Shown one piece after another: positions 1 to 7,973 of a stretch of DNA of 64,000 bases. This DNA is from Demequina soli (GTDB lineage: Bacteria; Actinomycetota; Actinomycetes; Actinomycetales; Demequinaceae): the NCBI RefSeq assembly GCF_000971195.1, contig NZ_BBLZ01000006.1:1-64000 (forward strand), given 5' to 3'. The notes beneath the pieces were generated by a model. The model ran no database searches, was not told where the DNA came from, and saw only the letters and a program-made list of their open reading frames with translations. Numbering within the stretch: position 1 is the stretch's first letter; the number at the start of each line of letters is the position of its first letter. Position numbers and translations under genes: made by a program.

Positions 1-1
1 C

Positions 2-145
2 ACGACCGGGTGGGAGCTGGAGATGCGCGACGGCAGGCCCTGGTTCATCCCGCCGGCATCGGTCGACCCCGCACGCACGCCCGTCCAGGGCGGGGTGGTG
101 CGCCTCGAGATCGACCTCGACCTCGACGAACGCGACGTCGCATGA
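2..145 (+). CDS. C-terminal end of HNH endonuclease / DUF222-type protein (partial)
   Basis: The gene enters from the left edge; only its last 47 residues are in the window, ending at TGA 143-145. The visible tail contains Thr-Gly-Trp, then Gly-Arg-Pro-Trp-Phe-Ile-Pro-Pro and Val-Asp-Pro, which resembles the C-terminal end of actinobacterial DUF222/HNH proteins, where a Trp-Phe-x-Pro-Pro segment and an Asp-Pro follow the HNH core. The HNH catalytic residues themselves lie outside the window, so the family call rests on this tail alone. Many such multi-copy proteins in actinobacteria have no known role. It is followed 29 bases later by a convergent GNAT gene. Confidence 0.5.
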   Translation, partial: TTGWELEMRDGRPWFIPPASVDPARTPVQGGVVRLEIDLDLDERDVA

Positions 146-174
146 CCACGGGAGAGCTCTGCCCGCGGCCGGTC

Positions 175-657
175 TTACAGTGCGGCGCGGTACATCAGCT
201 CGACGAGCTCGCCGTCGGGGCCCTCGAGCGTGCGGCGCAGCCCGCCCTCCGCGAGGCCCGCGGACGTCAGGAAGGCGCGGCGCGCATCGTCCGCCTCGAG
301 GGACCAGGCGCGGACGTCGTCGCGGCCCTGGAGGCGCAGCGTGTCGATGCACGCGGAGAGCAGGCGTGAGCCGTGACCGGCGCGACGGTGCTCGGGAGCG
401 ACCTCGAGCGCCATGACCTCGCCGGGCGTGATCGCGGCGAAGCCCACGACCCGCGGGCCGTCGCACGCGACGAAGACCCGGTGGTCGCGCGACGGGGGAG
501 CGACGATCGCCGCGGCCCACCGAGCCCGCACCTCGTCGGCAGGAAGGCCGTCGACCGCGTCGCCCATCCAGCCGCGCCACGCGGCGAGCTGGATCAGGGC
601 GATCGCGTCCTCGTCCCCGGGGACGGCGGGGCGGGCGGAGACGTCGGCGTGGATCAT
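175..657 (-). CDS. GNAT family N-acetyltransferase
   Basis: 160-residue single-domain acetyltransferase of the GNAT fold, expected to be cytoplasmic and to move an acetyl group from acetyl-CoA to an amine on an unknown substrate. The acetyl-CoA binding motif A is at residues 89-100, with Arg-Arg-Ala-Gly-His-Gly matching R/Q-x-x-G-x-G, preceded by the beta strand Val-Met-Ala-Leu-Glu-Val. The C-terminal part has Ala-Phe-Leu-Thr-Ser-Ala-Gly-Leu, matching the usual motif B region. The ATG at 657 gives a start right at the beginning of the fold. One copy of the 10-mer discussed in the findings (283-292) encodes Asp-Asp-Ala in this gene. Convergent with the partial gene at the left edge; separated by 20 bases from azlD. 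Confidence 0.85.
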   Translation of the reverse strand: MIHADVSARPAVPGDEDAIALIQLAAWRGWMGDAVDGLPADEVRARWAAAIVAPPSRDHRVFVACDGPRVVGFAAITPGEVMALEVAPEHRRAGHGSRLLSACIDTLRLQGRDDVRAWSLEADDARRAFLTSAGLAEGGLRRTLEGPDGELVELMYRAAL

Positions 658-677
658 GCGGACCAGCCTAGGGCGGC

Positions 678-1001
678 TCAGCCCCACCCGAGCGCGCGCA
701 GCCCGGCCGCGACACCCGCGGCCACGGCCACCACGACGATGAAAGGCGCGCGCCGCCACAGCAGCACCGCGGCGACCGCGACGGCGGCCAGCCGCGCGTC
801 GATCGCCAGCGTGCGCCCCGTCGCGAAGGTCTGCACCGCGACGAGCGCGGACAGCAGCGCCACCGTCACGAACGCCGCGATGCGGTGCACGCGCGGGTTC
901 TCGAGCCACGCCTCGGGCACCGAGTGGCCCGCGAGCTTGGTCGCCCACGCGAGCACGCCCGCCCCGACGATCGCGACCCAGGTCCACGCGTACGCGCTCA
1001 C
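678..1001 (-). CDS. azlD: AzlD family branched-chain amino acid exporter small subunit
   Basis: 107-residue very hydrophobic protein with about three to four membrane segments, the size expected for AzlD, the small partner of AzlC. AzlCD pairs export branched-chain amino acids (and some analogues) across the cytoplasmic membrane. The GTG start at 1001 overlaps the azlC stop by 4 bases (GTGA), showing translational coupling. It is the last gene of a three-gene minus-strand unit (triple GNAT, azlC, azlD). The identification rests on hydrophobic profile, size and the azlC neighbour rather than on a diagnostic motif. Confidence 0.8.
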   Translation of the reverse strand: MSAYAWTWVAIVGAGVLAWATKLAGHSVPEAWLENPRVHRIAAFVTVALLSALVAVQTFATGRTLAIDARLAAVAVAAVLLWRRAPFIVVVAVAAGVAAGLRALGWG

Positions 1002-1681
1002 TCGGGCACCTCCTCGGGTCGCGGGTGGCCCCAGCCGGCGACGATCGCGACCGCCGCGGCCGCGAGCACGGGGATGCCCGCGGGCGCCACGGGCGTGAGG
1101 GCGAGCGCGGTGACGGCCGATGCGGCGGCCACCGCCTGCGCACGGCGGTGGGCCAGGCGCGGCCACACGAGCGCGAGGAACGCCGCGGCCGCCGCCGCGT
1201 CGAGCCCCCAGTCGCGCGGATCGCCGATGCGCGCGCCCAGGAGCGCCCCGAGCACCGTGATCGCGTTCCACGCGACGAACACCCCGATGCCGGTCCACCA
1301 GAAGCCGGCGCGGCGTGCGGGGAGGTCGTCGGCGGGCTGGGCGAGCGCGACGGCGGTCGACTCGTCGATGGTGACCTGCGCCGCCGCCGCGCGCCGCCAG
1401 CCGGCGATCGGGCGCAGCACGGGCGCGAGCCCGACGCCGTAGAAGCCGTTGCGCAGCCCCAGGAACGTGGAGGTCGCGACCGCCGCCGCCGGCCCACCGC
1501 CGGCGCCCAGCACCCCGATGAACGCGAACTGCGACCCGCCGGAGAACACGAGCAGCGACAGCGCCGCGGTCTGCCACACGTCGAGACCGGCGGCCACCGC
1601 CAGTGCGCCGAAGCTCAGCCCGTACGCGCCCGTCGCGAGCGAGACCGAGACCGCCTGCTGCCGGGCCGCGTCGAGCCTCAC
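998..1681 (-). CDS. azlC: AzlC family branched-chain amino acid permease subunit
   Basis: 227-residue integral membrane protein, about the usual 230 residues of AzlC. The N-terminal half carries the family-type stretch Gly-Leu-Ser-Phe-Gly-Ala-Leu-Ala followed by Phe-Ser-Gly-Gly-Ser-Gln-Phe-Ala, then Leu-Arg-Asn-Gly-Phe-Tyr-Gly, and Asp-Glu-Ser near the middle, all typical of AzlC/YgaZ exporters. Partner is AzlD, with which it overlaps by 4 bases. The GTG start at 1681 overlaps the stop of the upstream triple-GNAT gene (GTGA), so all three genes appear translationally coupled. Longer in-frame extensions upstream would lie inside the previous gene and are not needed. Confidence 0.88.
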   Translation of the reverse strand: MRLDAARQQAVSVSLATGAYGLSFGALAVAAGLDVWQTAALSLLVFSGGSQFAFIGVLGAGGGPAAAVATSTFLGLRNGFYGVGLAPVLRPIAGWRRAAAAQVTIDESTAVALAQPADDLPARRAGFWWTGIGVFVAWNAITVLGALLGARIGDPRDWGLDAAAAAAFLALVWPRLAHRRAQAVAAASAVTALALTPVAPAGIPVLAAAAVAIVAGWGHPRPEEVPE

Positions 1682-3432
1682 GCGCGCCACGGGCCCTCGG
1701 CCGCCCATGCGTGCAGCGTCTCGCCGCCGCGGGTGCGCAGGCCGAGCGAGCCGTATCCGCAGCGCTCGGCAACCGCGTTCGAGCGGACGTTGCCCGGGTC
1801 GCACCAGATCTCGACCCGCGACGCGCCCGACGTCAGCGCGACCTCGGTGAGCGCACGCACCGCCTCCGAGACGAGCCCCTCGCCCTCGCGGTCCGCCGCG
1901 ATCCAGTAGCCGACCTCGAGCGCGTCCGGCCCGACGCGGGTGTGGAGCCCCGCGCCGCCGATGAACGCGCCTGTCGCCCGGTCGATCATCGCGAAGCGGA
2001 ACTGCTCACCGGTGTCGAAGGCCCGGCCGTACTCCGCGACCAGGTCCTCGCGCTCCGCGAGCGAGAGCGGCTCGTTCCTCGCCCACGGGATGAACGGCAG
2101 CAGGTGCGGGAGGTTGGTGAGGATCGACTCGTGCAGGGGGGCCACGTCGCCGGGCTCGTAGCGGCGCAGCACCAGCCGCTCGGTGTCGATGCGCGTCGGC
2201 ACGTCCCATAGGCCCCACGCGAGGGGAAGCCCGTCGGCGTCGGCGAGGCGGGGGAAGGGCGCCGTCGCGAGCGGCTCGGCGGCGAGGGTCTCGCGCGAGG
2301 CGACCCAGCGGCGCGCCTCCTGCCCGTCGTCGGTGTCGCGCGTGAGCCCGGCGTCGGCGAAGCCGAGCCGGCGCGGCACCGCCTCGGAGCGGGCGTTCGA
2401 CGGCCGATGGAAGATCTCGACGGTCTCCGCGCCCGCGTACGCGAGCCCCACGCGCGTGAGCGCCGCGGCGGCCTCGCTCACGAGGCCGCGGCCCTCGTGC
2501 TCCGCGTCGATCCAGTAGCCGATCTCGAGCCCCGGCCGGTCGTCGAGCGGGTGCAGGCCGATGCTGCCCAGGTACGCGCCGCCGTCCCGGTCGAACATCC
2601 CCATGAGAAACTCGATCCCCGCCTCGTGGTGGGCGATGTTGAGCGCGATCTTAGCGGCGCGCTGCTCGGGGGTCTTGGGCTCGTCCTTTGCCCACGCGAG
2701 GTGGCGCACCAGGTGCTCGCGGTTCGCCGCGATCACGCGCGACACCTCGGGGGCATCCTCGGGGCGGAACCGGCGGATCACCAGCCGCTCGGTCTCGACG
2801 CGCGCCGGCACGTCCCAGACGGGCCACGCGAGCGTCGCGCCGTCGGCGTCGCGCAGCGTCGGCAGGGGCGCGGAGGCCAGCGGGTCGCGCGTCAGCGTCG
2901 CGACGTCGGCGACCCAGCGCTCCGCCGCGGGACCGTGCTCGTCCGCGTCGGCGAGGCCCTCGTGCGTGAAGCCCGCGCGACGGGGGACCGCTTCCGAGCG
3001 CACGTTCTCCGGCGCGTGATAGATCTCGACGCGCCGTGCCCCCGCGTACAGGAGCGCCACGGCGGTCTGCGCCACCACAGCCTCGGTCACCAGCCCGCGC
3101 CCCTCGTGGGCCGCCGCGATCCAGTACCCGATCTCGAGCACGCCCGGACCACGGCGCGTGTGGAAGCCCGCGCCGCCGACGTACTCGCCCGTCGCCGCGT
3201 CGAAGATCCCCATGGGGAAGTCCTCGCCCGCCTCGTGCTGCGCGATGAACGTCGCGACCGTGGCCGCCCGCTCCTCCTCGCTCACCGGCTCGGCGCGCGC
3301 CCACGGCAGGAAGCGCTCCAGGTGAGAACGGTTCGCCGGGATGACGCGCGACATCGCCTCCGCGTCCTCGGGGACGTAGCGGCGGATCACGAGCCGCTCG
3401 GTCTCGATGCGCGCGGGGACGGTCCAGGTCAT
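1678..3432 (-). CDS. Protein with three tandem GNAT (RimJ/RimL-like) acetyltransferase domains
   Basis: 584 residues made of three homologous RimJ/RimL-type acetyltransferase units. The strand-1 motif Thr-Glu-Arg-Leu starts at residues 11, 214 and 417, and the Gly-Tyr-Trp-Ile motif starts at 102, 305 and 508, so the repeat unit is exactly 203 residues with essentially no indels. Repeats 1 and 2 keep His-Glu-Gly-Arg-Gly in motif A; repeat 3 has Arg-Glu-Gly-Glu-Gly, so its CoA site may be altered. The linkers share Leu-Ala-Trp then Trp-Asp-Val-Pro. The ATG at 3432 is preferred over an ATG three codons upstream because AGGA sits 8 bases before it. Substrate unknown; coupling to azlCD hints at amino acid chemistry, but that is inference. 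Confidence 0.88.
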   Translation of the reverse strand: MTWTVPARIETERLVIRRYVPEDAEAMSRVIPANRSHLERFLPWARAEPVSEEERAATVATFIAQHEAGEDFPMGIFDAATGEYVGGAGFHTRRGPGVLEIGYWIAAAHEGRGLVTEAVVAQTAVALLYAGARRVEIYHAPENVRSEAVPRRAGFTHEGLADADEHGPAAERWVADVATLTRDPLASAPLPTLRDADGATLAWPVWDVPARVETERLVIRRFRPEDAPEVSRVIAANREHLVRHLAWAKDEPKTPEQRAAKIALNIAHHEAGIEFLMGMFDRDGGAYLGSIGLHPLDDRPGLEIGYWIDAEHEGRGLVSEAAAALTRVGLAYAGAETVEIFHRPSNARSEAVPRRLGFADAGLTRDTDDGQEARRWVASRETLAAEPLATAPFPRLADADGLPLAWGLWDVPTRIDTERLVLRRYEPGDVAPLHESILTNLPHLLPFIPWARNEPLSLAEREDLVAEYGRAFDTGEQFRFAMIDRATGAFIGGAGLHTRVGPDALEVGYWIAADREGEGLVSEAVRALTEVALTSGASRVEIWCDPGNVRSNAVAERCGYGSLGLRTRGGETLHAWAAEGPWRA

Positions 3433-3487
3433 GGCGTTCATCCTGGCACCCGTGCGCGGGGCCATGGTGCCGCGCGGCGGCACCGGC

Positions 3488-4012
3488 TCAGTCCTGGCGG
3501 TGGCCCTCCGCGGGCACGTAGGTCACGAAGCGGTAGCGAAGCCCCGACGCGGACACGGCGGGCTCGGTGGAGGCGTCGACCGCCCAGTTGTCGGCCGTGA
3601 GGTCGGGAGCGAACGTGTCGCCCTCCACCACCGCGTCGATCTCCGTGATCTCGAGCGCCTCGGCCACCGCGAGCGCCTCGGCGAACAGGCCCGCCCCGCC
3701 GATCACCCAGCGCACGCCCGCGGGCGCGTGCTCCGCCGCGACGGCCAGCGCATCGTCCAGGGACGATGCGCGGAAGGCCCCCTCGGGAGCGTCACCCGAG
3801 GTGACCACGACGTTGACGCGGCCTGGCAGGGGACGGAAGCGCGGGGGCAGCGACTCCCACGTGCGCCGGCCCATGATGACGGTGTGCCCGCGCGTGAGCG
3901 CCTGGAAGTGCGCGAGGTCCTCGGGCAGGTGCCACGGCATGGCGCCGTCGAGGCCGATCACCGGGCGCCCGTGGACGTCCCTGGCCTGTGCCCAGACCGC
4001 CTTGACCGTCAC
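3488..4012 (-). CDS. folA: Dihydrofolate reductase
   Basis: 174 residues, GTG start. Reduces dihydrofolate to tetrahydrofolate with NADPH, recycling the cofactor oxidised by ThyA encoded just upstream. Visible DHFR signatures are Ile-Gly-x-Asp-Gly-x-Met-Pro-Trp-His-Leu-Pro at about residues 19-30, followed by the acidic pair Glu-Asp (31-32) that supplies the catalytic acid, the Met-Gly-Arg-Arg-Thr-Trp-Glu-Ser-Leu-Pro NADPH motif (47-56), and Val-Ile-Gly-Gly-Ala near residue 104. Starts 4 bases after the thyA stop, so the two are an operon. The middle of the gene holds an inverted pair of the 10-mer (3749-3770), encoding Ala-Ser-Ser-Leu-Asp-Asp-Ala. Confidence 0.95.
   Translation of the reverse strand: MTVKAVWAQARDVHGRPVIGLDGAMPWHLPEDLAHFQALTRGHTVIMGRRTWESLPPRFRPLPGRVNVVVTSGDAPEGAFRASSLDDALAVAAEHAPAGVRWVIGGAGLFAEALAVAEALEITEIDAVVEGDTFAPDLTADNWAVDASTEPAVSASGLRYRFVTYVPAEGHRQD
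3749..3770. repeat. Inverted pair of the 10-mer inside folA
   Basis: CGCATCGTCC at 3749-3758 and GGACGATGCG at 3761-3770 are separated by only AG, giving a near-perfect 22-base palindrome inside the folA reading frame. It encodes Ala-Ser-Ser-Leu-Asp-Asp-Ala on the gene strand, in a surface-helix-like part of the protein. This is the only coding instance in the window where both orientations abut. Confidence 0.8.
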
Positions 4013-4016
4013 GCGC

Positions 4017-4817
4017 TCAGACCGCCACGGGCGCCTTGATGCCCGGGTGGTGCTGGTAGTTCTCGATCACCACGTCCTCGATGTCGTAGTCGAACAGCGA
4101 GTCCCGCGGCGCGAGGCGCAGCGTCGGGTAGGGGAAGGGCTCGCGCGCGAGCTGGCGCTCCACCTGCTCGACGTGGTTGGAGTAGATGTGGCAGTCGCCG
4201 CCCGTCCACACGAAGTCGCCGACCTCGAGCCCGGTCTGTGCGGCGATCATGTGGGTGAGCAACGCGTAGGACGCGATGTTGAACGGCACGCCCAGGAACA
4301 GGTCCGCCGATCGCTGGTACAGCTGGCACGAGAGCCTGCCGTCCGCGACGTAGAACTGGAAGAGCGCGTGACAGGGGGCGAGCGCCATCTGCGGGATGTC
4401 GGCGACGTTCCACGCGGATACGACGAGGCGCCGCGAGTCCGGGTTGGAACGGATCTGCTCGACGATCTCGGTGATCTGGTCGATGTGGCCGCCGTCCGGC
4501 GCGGGCCAGGACCGCCACTGGTGGCCGTATACCGGCCCGAGCTCGCCGTCCGCGTCCGCCCACTCGTCCCAGATGGTGATGCCGCGCTCCTGCAGCCAGC
4601 GCACGTTGGTGTCGCCGCGCAGGAACCACAGCAGCTCGCCCACGATGGAGCGCGTGTGCACGCGCTTGGTGGTGAGGAGCGGGAAGCCCTGAGACAGGTC
4701 GTAGCGGATCTGGCGGCCGAACACCGAGACGGTGCCGGTGCCGGTCCGGTCGCCCTTGGGGGTGCCGGTGGCCAGCACCTCGCGCAGCAGGTCCTCGTAC
4801 GGGGTGGGGATGGTCAC
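4017..4817 (-). CDS. thyA: Thymidylate synthase
   Basis: 266 residues, matching the E. coli-type enzyme (264). Converts dUMP to dTMP using methylene-tetrahydrofolate and releases dihydrofolate, which FolA next door recycles. The catalytic cysteine is Cys149 in Leu-Ala-Pro-Cys-His. Also present are the N-terminal Arg-Thr-Gly-Thr phosphate-binding loop (residues 24-27), Leu-Trp-Phe-Leu-Arg-Gly-Asp-Thr, and Asp-Ser-Arg-Arg (127-130). GTG start at 4817. Many actinobacteria carry the flavin enzyme ThyX near dapA instead; here the classical ThyA occupies that neighbourhood. Divergent from the cupin gene across a 94-base gap. Confidence 0.95.
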   Translation of the reverse strand: MTIPTPYEDLLREVLATGTPKGDRTGTGTVSVFGRQIRYDLSQGFPLLTTKRVHTRSIVGELLWFLRGDTNVRWLQERGITIWDEWADADGELGPVYGHQWRSWPAPDGGHIDQITEIVEQIRSNPDSRRLVVSAWNVADIPQMALAPCHALFQFYVADGRLSCQLYQRSADLFLGVPFNIASYALLTHMIAAQTGLEVGDFVWTGGDCHIYSNHVEQVERQLAREPFPYPTLRLAPRDSLFDYDIEDVVIENYQHHPGIKAPVAV

Positions 4818-4871
4818 GGGTCCAGGGTACGGCGCGCCCCCGACATCGCCCCGTACGCCGTGCGGGCCGGC

Positions 4872-4881
4872 GGACGATGCG
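4872..4881 (+). repeat. Intergenic copy of the 10-mer GGACGATGCG
   Basis: Exact copy in the 94-base divergent gap between thyA and the cupin gene, 31 bases ahead of the cupin ATG. It is unpaired here and lies in a promoter-containing region rather than at gene ends, so the element is not simply part of terminators. Confidence 0.75.
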
Positions 4882-4911
4882 CTTGACTGGCGGGGACGGA
4901 CGGAGCCTCGC

Positions 4912-5250
4912 ATGGAACCGGAGAACCTGGCCGATGTGGTCGACGCGCAGCTCGAGCTCGCCCGCGCATCGTCCAGCGGCCGCCACTCCGTCACCCTCAT
5001 GGGCGGCCGCGGCAGCGACCTGCGGCAGACCGTCATCGCGCTCGCGGCCGGGAACCGCCTTCACGACCACGAGAGCCCGGGGGAGGCGACGCTCCACGTG
5101 CTGAGCGGCGAGGTCGAGCTCACCACCGCGACCGCAGGCGCCACGCTCGAGCCGGGCGACTACCTGGTCATCCCTCCGGAACGCCACGGGCTCGAGGCGC
5201 TCACGGACTGCGCGGTGCTGCTCACCGTGGCGACGCGCGCGGACGCCTGA
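4912..5250 (+). CDS. Cupin domain protein
   Basis: 112-residue single-domain cupin. It has the His-Asp-His pair and downstream Glu of the first cupin motif (within [10 protein letters not shown]), a Gly-Glu-Val turn, and the second-motif [11 protein letters not shown] ending in His, so a metal site is likely intact. The substrate cannot be read from sequence; small cupins of this type can be sugar-binding, isomerase-like or regulatory. The ATG at 4912 is chosen because upstream in-frame sequence overlaps the divergent thyA start. One copy of the 10-mer (4965-4974) encodes Ala-Ser-Ser near its N-terminus. Confidence 0.8.
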   Translation: MEPENLADVVDAQLELARASSSGRHSVTLMGGRGSDLRQTVIALAAGNRLHDHESPGEATLHVLSGEVELTTATAGATLEPGDYLVIPPERHGLEALTDCAVLLTVATRADA

Positions 5251-5292
5251 CCGTGACCGCGGGCCACCCGCCGCGCGCGATAGGTTGACCCC

Positions 5293-6186
5293 ATGACTTC
5301 CGACATGCGCCCCTTCGGCACTGTGCTGACCGCGATGGTCACCCCGATGCATGAGGGAGGCGCCCTGGACCTCAAGGCGGCCCAGGACCTCGCGAAGTTC
5401 CTCGTCGCGCACGGCTCGGACGGCCTGGTGCTGTCCGGCACCACGGGCGAGGCGCCCACCACGCACGCACCCGAGAAGGTGGACCTCATCGTCGCGGTGC
5501 GGGAGGCGGTCGGCCCGGACGTGCGCATCCTGACGGGCGCGGGCTCGAACGACACGGCTCATGCCGTGCGCATGGCCGAGCAGGGCGAGGAGGCGGGCGC
5601 CGACGGCATCCTTGCGCTCACGCCCTACTACTCCAAGCCCACGCAGGCGGGCGTCGTCGCTCACTTCCGCGCGATCCTCGGCGCGACCGGGCTGCCGGCG
5701 ATGCTCTACGACATCCCGGGCCGCACGGGTCTCGCCATCTCCGACGATACGTACGACGTGCTCGCGGACCACCCGCGTGTCGTCGCGGTCAAGGACGCGA
5801 CCGGCGCCGTCGAGGCCGCCAAGGCGCGCCTCGAGCGCACGGGTCTCGCCTGGTACTCCGGCGACGACCCGCTCACCCTCGACTTCCTCCGGGCCGGCGC
5901 CGTGGGCGTCGTGTCCGTCTCGTCCCACGTGGTGGGCAACGAGATCGCGGCGATGATCGCCGCGCACGATGCGGGCGACACCGCGGAGGCCGAGCGCCTC
6001 CACGAGTCCCTGCTCCCGGTGCACGAGGCCGTGTTCTCCGGCCCCGGCGCCATCACCGCGAAGTCCGCGATGCACTGGCTCGGCGTGATCCCGAGCCGCG
6101 CGATGCGGCTTCCCCTGCTTCCCCTCACGTCGGACGAGCACGACGCGCTGATCTCGCGCCTCGAGGCCGCCGGCATCCACCCCTGA
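5293..6186 (+). CDS. dapA: 4-hydroxy-tetrahydrodipicolinate synthase
   Basis: 297 residues. Condenses pyruvate with aspartate semialdehyde, the committed step towards diaminopimelate and lysine. The Schiff-base lysine is Lys167 in Val-Ala-Val-Lys-Asp-Ala-Thr-Gly; the partner Tyr139 is in Leu-Tyr-Asp-Ile-Pro-Gly-Arg-Thr-Gly; Gly-Thr-Thr-Gly-Glu (49-53) binds pyruvate. DapF, the epimerase of the same pathway, is encoded at 21837. Followed 10 bases later by rnj, the usual actinobacterial pairing. Confidence 0.96.
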   Translation: MTSDMRPFGTVLTAMVTPMHEGGALDLKAAQDLAKFLVAHGSDGLVLSGTTGEAPTTHAPEKVDLIVAVREAVGPDVRILTGAGSNDTAHAVRMAEQGEEAGADGILALTPYYSKPTQAGVVAHFRAILGATGLPAMLYDIPGRTGLAISDDTYDVLADHPRVVAVKDATGAVEAAKARLERTGLAWYSGDDPLTLDFLRAGAVGVVSVSSHVVGNEIAAMIAAHDAGDTAEAERLHESLLPVHEAVFSGPGAITAKSAMHWLGVIPSRAMRLPLLPLTSDEHDALISRLEAAGIHP

Positions 6187-6196
6187 CGGAGACCGC

Positions 6197-7879
6197 ATGA
6201 CCTTCAACCCCGACCTGCTCCCGCCGCCCGCGCTCGAGAAGGGCACCCTCCGGCTCGTGCCGCTCGGCGGCCTCGGCGAGGTGGGCCGCAACATGCACGT
6301 CCTCGAGTACGACGGCCGCCTGCTCGTCATCGACTGCGGCGTGCTGTTCCCCGAGGACCACCAGCCCGGCGTCGACCTGATCCTGCCGGACTTCGGCTAC
6401 ATCGAGGACCGCCTCGACGACATCGAGGCGATCGTGCTCACGCACGGACACGAGGACCACATCGGCGCGGTCCCGTACCTGCTGCGCATGCGCCGCGACA
6501 TCCCGATCCTGGGCTCGCAGCTCACCCTCGCGTTCGTCGAGGCGAAGCTCAAGGAGCACCGCATCAACCCGGTGACGCTCGCCGTGAAGGAGGGCCAGCG
6601 CGAGCAGCTCGGGGCGTTCGACCTCGAGTTCCTCGCCGTCAACCACTCCATCCCCGACGCGCTCGCGGTGTTCGTCCGCACGCCCGCCGGCACCGTGCTC
6701 AACACGGGCGACTTCAAGATGGACCAGCTGCCGCTCGACGGCCGCATCACGGACCTGCGCGGCTTCGCCCGCCTCGGCGAGGAGGGTGTGGACCTGTTCC
6801 AGGTCGACTCCACCAACGCCGAGGTGCCGGGCTTCACGACCGCCGAGGTCGAGATCGGCCCCGTGCTCGACCGCCTGTTCCAGACCGCCACCGGCCGCAT
6901 CGTCGTCGCGTCGTTCGCGAGCCACGTCCACCGCGTCCAGCAGGTCATCGACGCGGCGGAGGCGCACCAGCGCAAGGTCGCGTTCGTGGGCCGCTCGATG
7001 GTGCGCAACATGGGCATCGCGGCCGACATGGGCTACCTGCGCGTGCCCGACGGCATCCTCGTCGACCCGAAGAAGGCCGACGACATGCCGGGCGAGCAGG
7101 TCGTCTACATGTCCACCGGATCCCAGGGCGAGCCGATGGCCGCGCTCAGCCGCATGGCCACCGGCGACCACAAGGTCACCGTCGGCGAGGGCGACCTGGT
7201 GATCCTTGCCTCGTCCCTCATCCCGGGCAACGAGAACGCGGTCTTCCGCGTCATCAACGGGCTGATGCGCCTCGGCGCGACCGTCGTCCACCAGGGCAGC
7301 GCCCGCGTGCACGTCTCCGGCCACGCCAGCGCGGGCGAGCTGCTCTACTGCTACAACATCCTGCGCCCGCGGAACGTCATGCCGATCCACGGCGAGGTGC
7401 GCCACCTGCTCGCCAACGGCGCGCTCGCCATGAGGACCGGCGTCCCGCGCGACAACGTCATGTTCGCGGAGAACGGCACCGTCGTGGACCTCAAGGACGG
7501 CGTCGCGCGCGTCGTCGGCGCCGTCGAGGTGCACAACGTCTACGTCGACGGCTCGTCCATCGGCGAGATCACCGACGCCGAGCTCAAGGACCGTCGGATC
7601 CTGTCGGAGGAGGGCTTCGTGTCCGTCTTCGCGGTCGTCGACTCCTCCAACGGTCGCGTCGTGAGCGGCCCCGAGGTCCACGCCCGCGGCCTCGCCGAGG
7701 ACGACTCGGTGTTCGACACGATCCTTCCCGAGATCAAGAAGGCCATCGAGGAGGCCGCCAAGGGCGGCTCCACCGACACCCACCAGCTGCAGCAGGTCGC
7801 GCGCCGCGTCCTCGGCCGCTTCGTGGGCACCAAGCTGCGCCGCCGCCCGATGATCATCCCGGTGGTCGTCGAGGCGTGA
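6197..7879 (+). CDS. rnj: Ribonuclease J
   Basis: 560 residues, full length. Metallo-beta-lactamase/beta-CASP ribonuclease with 5'-3' exonuclease and endonuclease activity in mRNA decay and rRNA maturation. The zinc motif His-Gly-His-Glu-Asp-His is at residues 83-88; Asn-Thr-Gly-Asp-Phe-Lys gives the later metal Asp; the beta-CASP part shows Ser-Thr-Gly-Ser-Gln-Gly-Glu and Val-Ser-Gly-His-Ala-Ser. The C-terminal third is the RNase J-specific domain. RNase Y is also encoded in this window (17908). The gene ends directly before a strong hairpin built from the repeated 10-mer. Confidence 0.95.
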   Translation: MTFNPDLLPPPALEKGTLRLVPLGGLGEVGRNMHVLEYDGRLLVIDCGVLFPEDHQPGVDLILPDFGYIEDRLDDIEAIVLTHGHEDHIGAVPYLLRMRRDIPILGSQLTLAFVEAKLKEHRINPVTLAVKEGQREQLGAFDLEFLAVNHSIPDALAVFVRTPAGTVLNTGDFKMDQLPLDGRITDLRGFARLGEEGVDLFQVDSTNAEVPGFTTAEVEIGPVLDRLFQTATGRIVVASFASHVHRVQQVIDAAEAHQRKVAFVGRSMVRNMGIAADMGYLRVPDGILVDPKKADDMPGEQVVYMSTGSQGEPMAALSRMATGDHKVTVGEGDLVILASSLIPGNENAVFRVINGLMRLGATVVHQGSARVHVSGHASAGELLYCYNILRPRNVMPIHGEVRHLLANGALAMRTGVPRDNVMFAENGTVVDLKDGVARVVGAVEVHNVYVDGSSIGEITDAELKDRRILSEEGFVSVFAVVDSSNGRVVSGPEVHARGLAEDDSVFDTILPEIKKAIEEAAKGGSTDTHQLQQVARRVLGRFVGTKLRRRPMIIPVVVEA

Positions 7880-7885
7880 GCCGAG

Positions 7886-7918
7886 CCCCGCATCGTCCCT
7901 CCGGGGGACGATGCGGGG
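7886..7918 (+). terminator. Hairpin after rnj formed by an inverted pair of the 10-mer
   Basis: Perfect 14-bp stem (7886-7899 with 7905-7918) and a 5-base loop, starting 6 bases after the rnj stop. Both arms contain the full 10-mer, CGCATCGTCC at 7889-7898 and GGACGATGCG at 7906-7915. There is no T run after it, as is common for hairpin terminators in high-GC actinobacteria. It separates rnj from ftsK, whose start is 55 bases further on. Confidence 0.75.
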
Positions 7919-7973
7919 GCCGGGCGGGGTGGCAACCCGCCGCCGTCGGTGGGTCGCGCTACCGTGCTGTGCC

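Noticed and set aside
1101..1110. GGCCGATGCG, CGCATCGTCG and similar one-mismatch variants as further copies
   Set aside because: Such variants arise from common codon strings (for example CGC ATC GTC G) and lack the rare-codon and intergenic signature, so only exact copies were counted.
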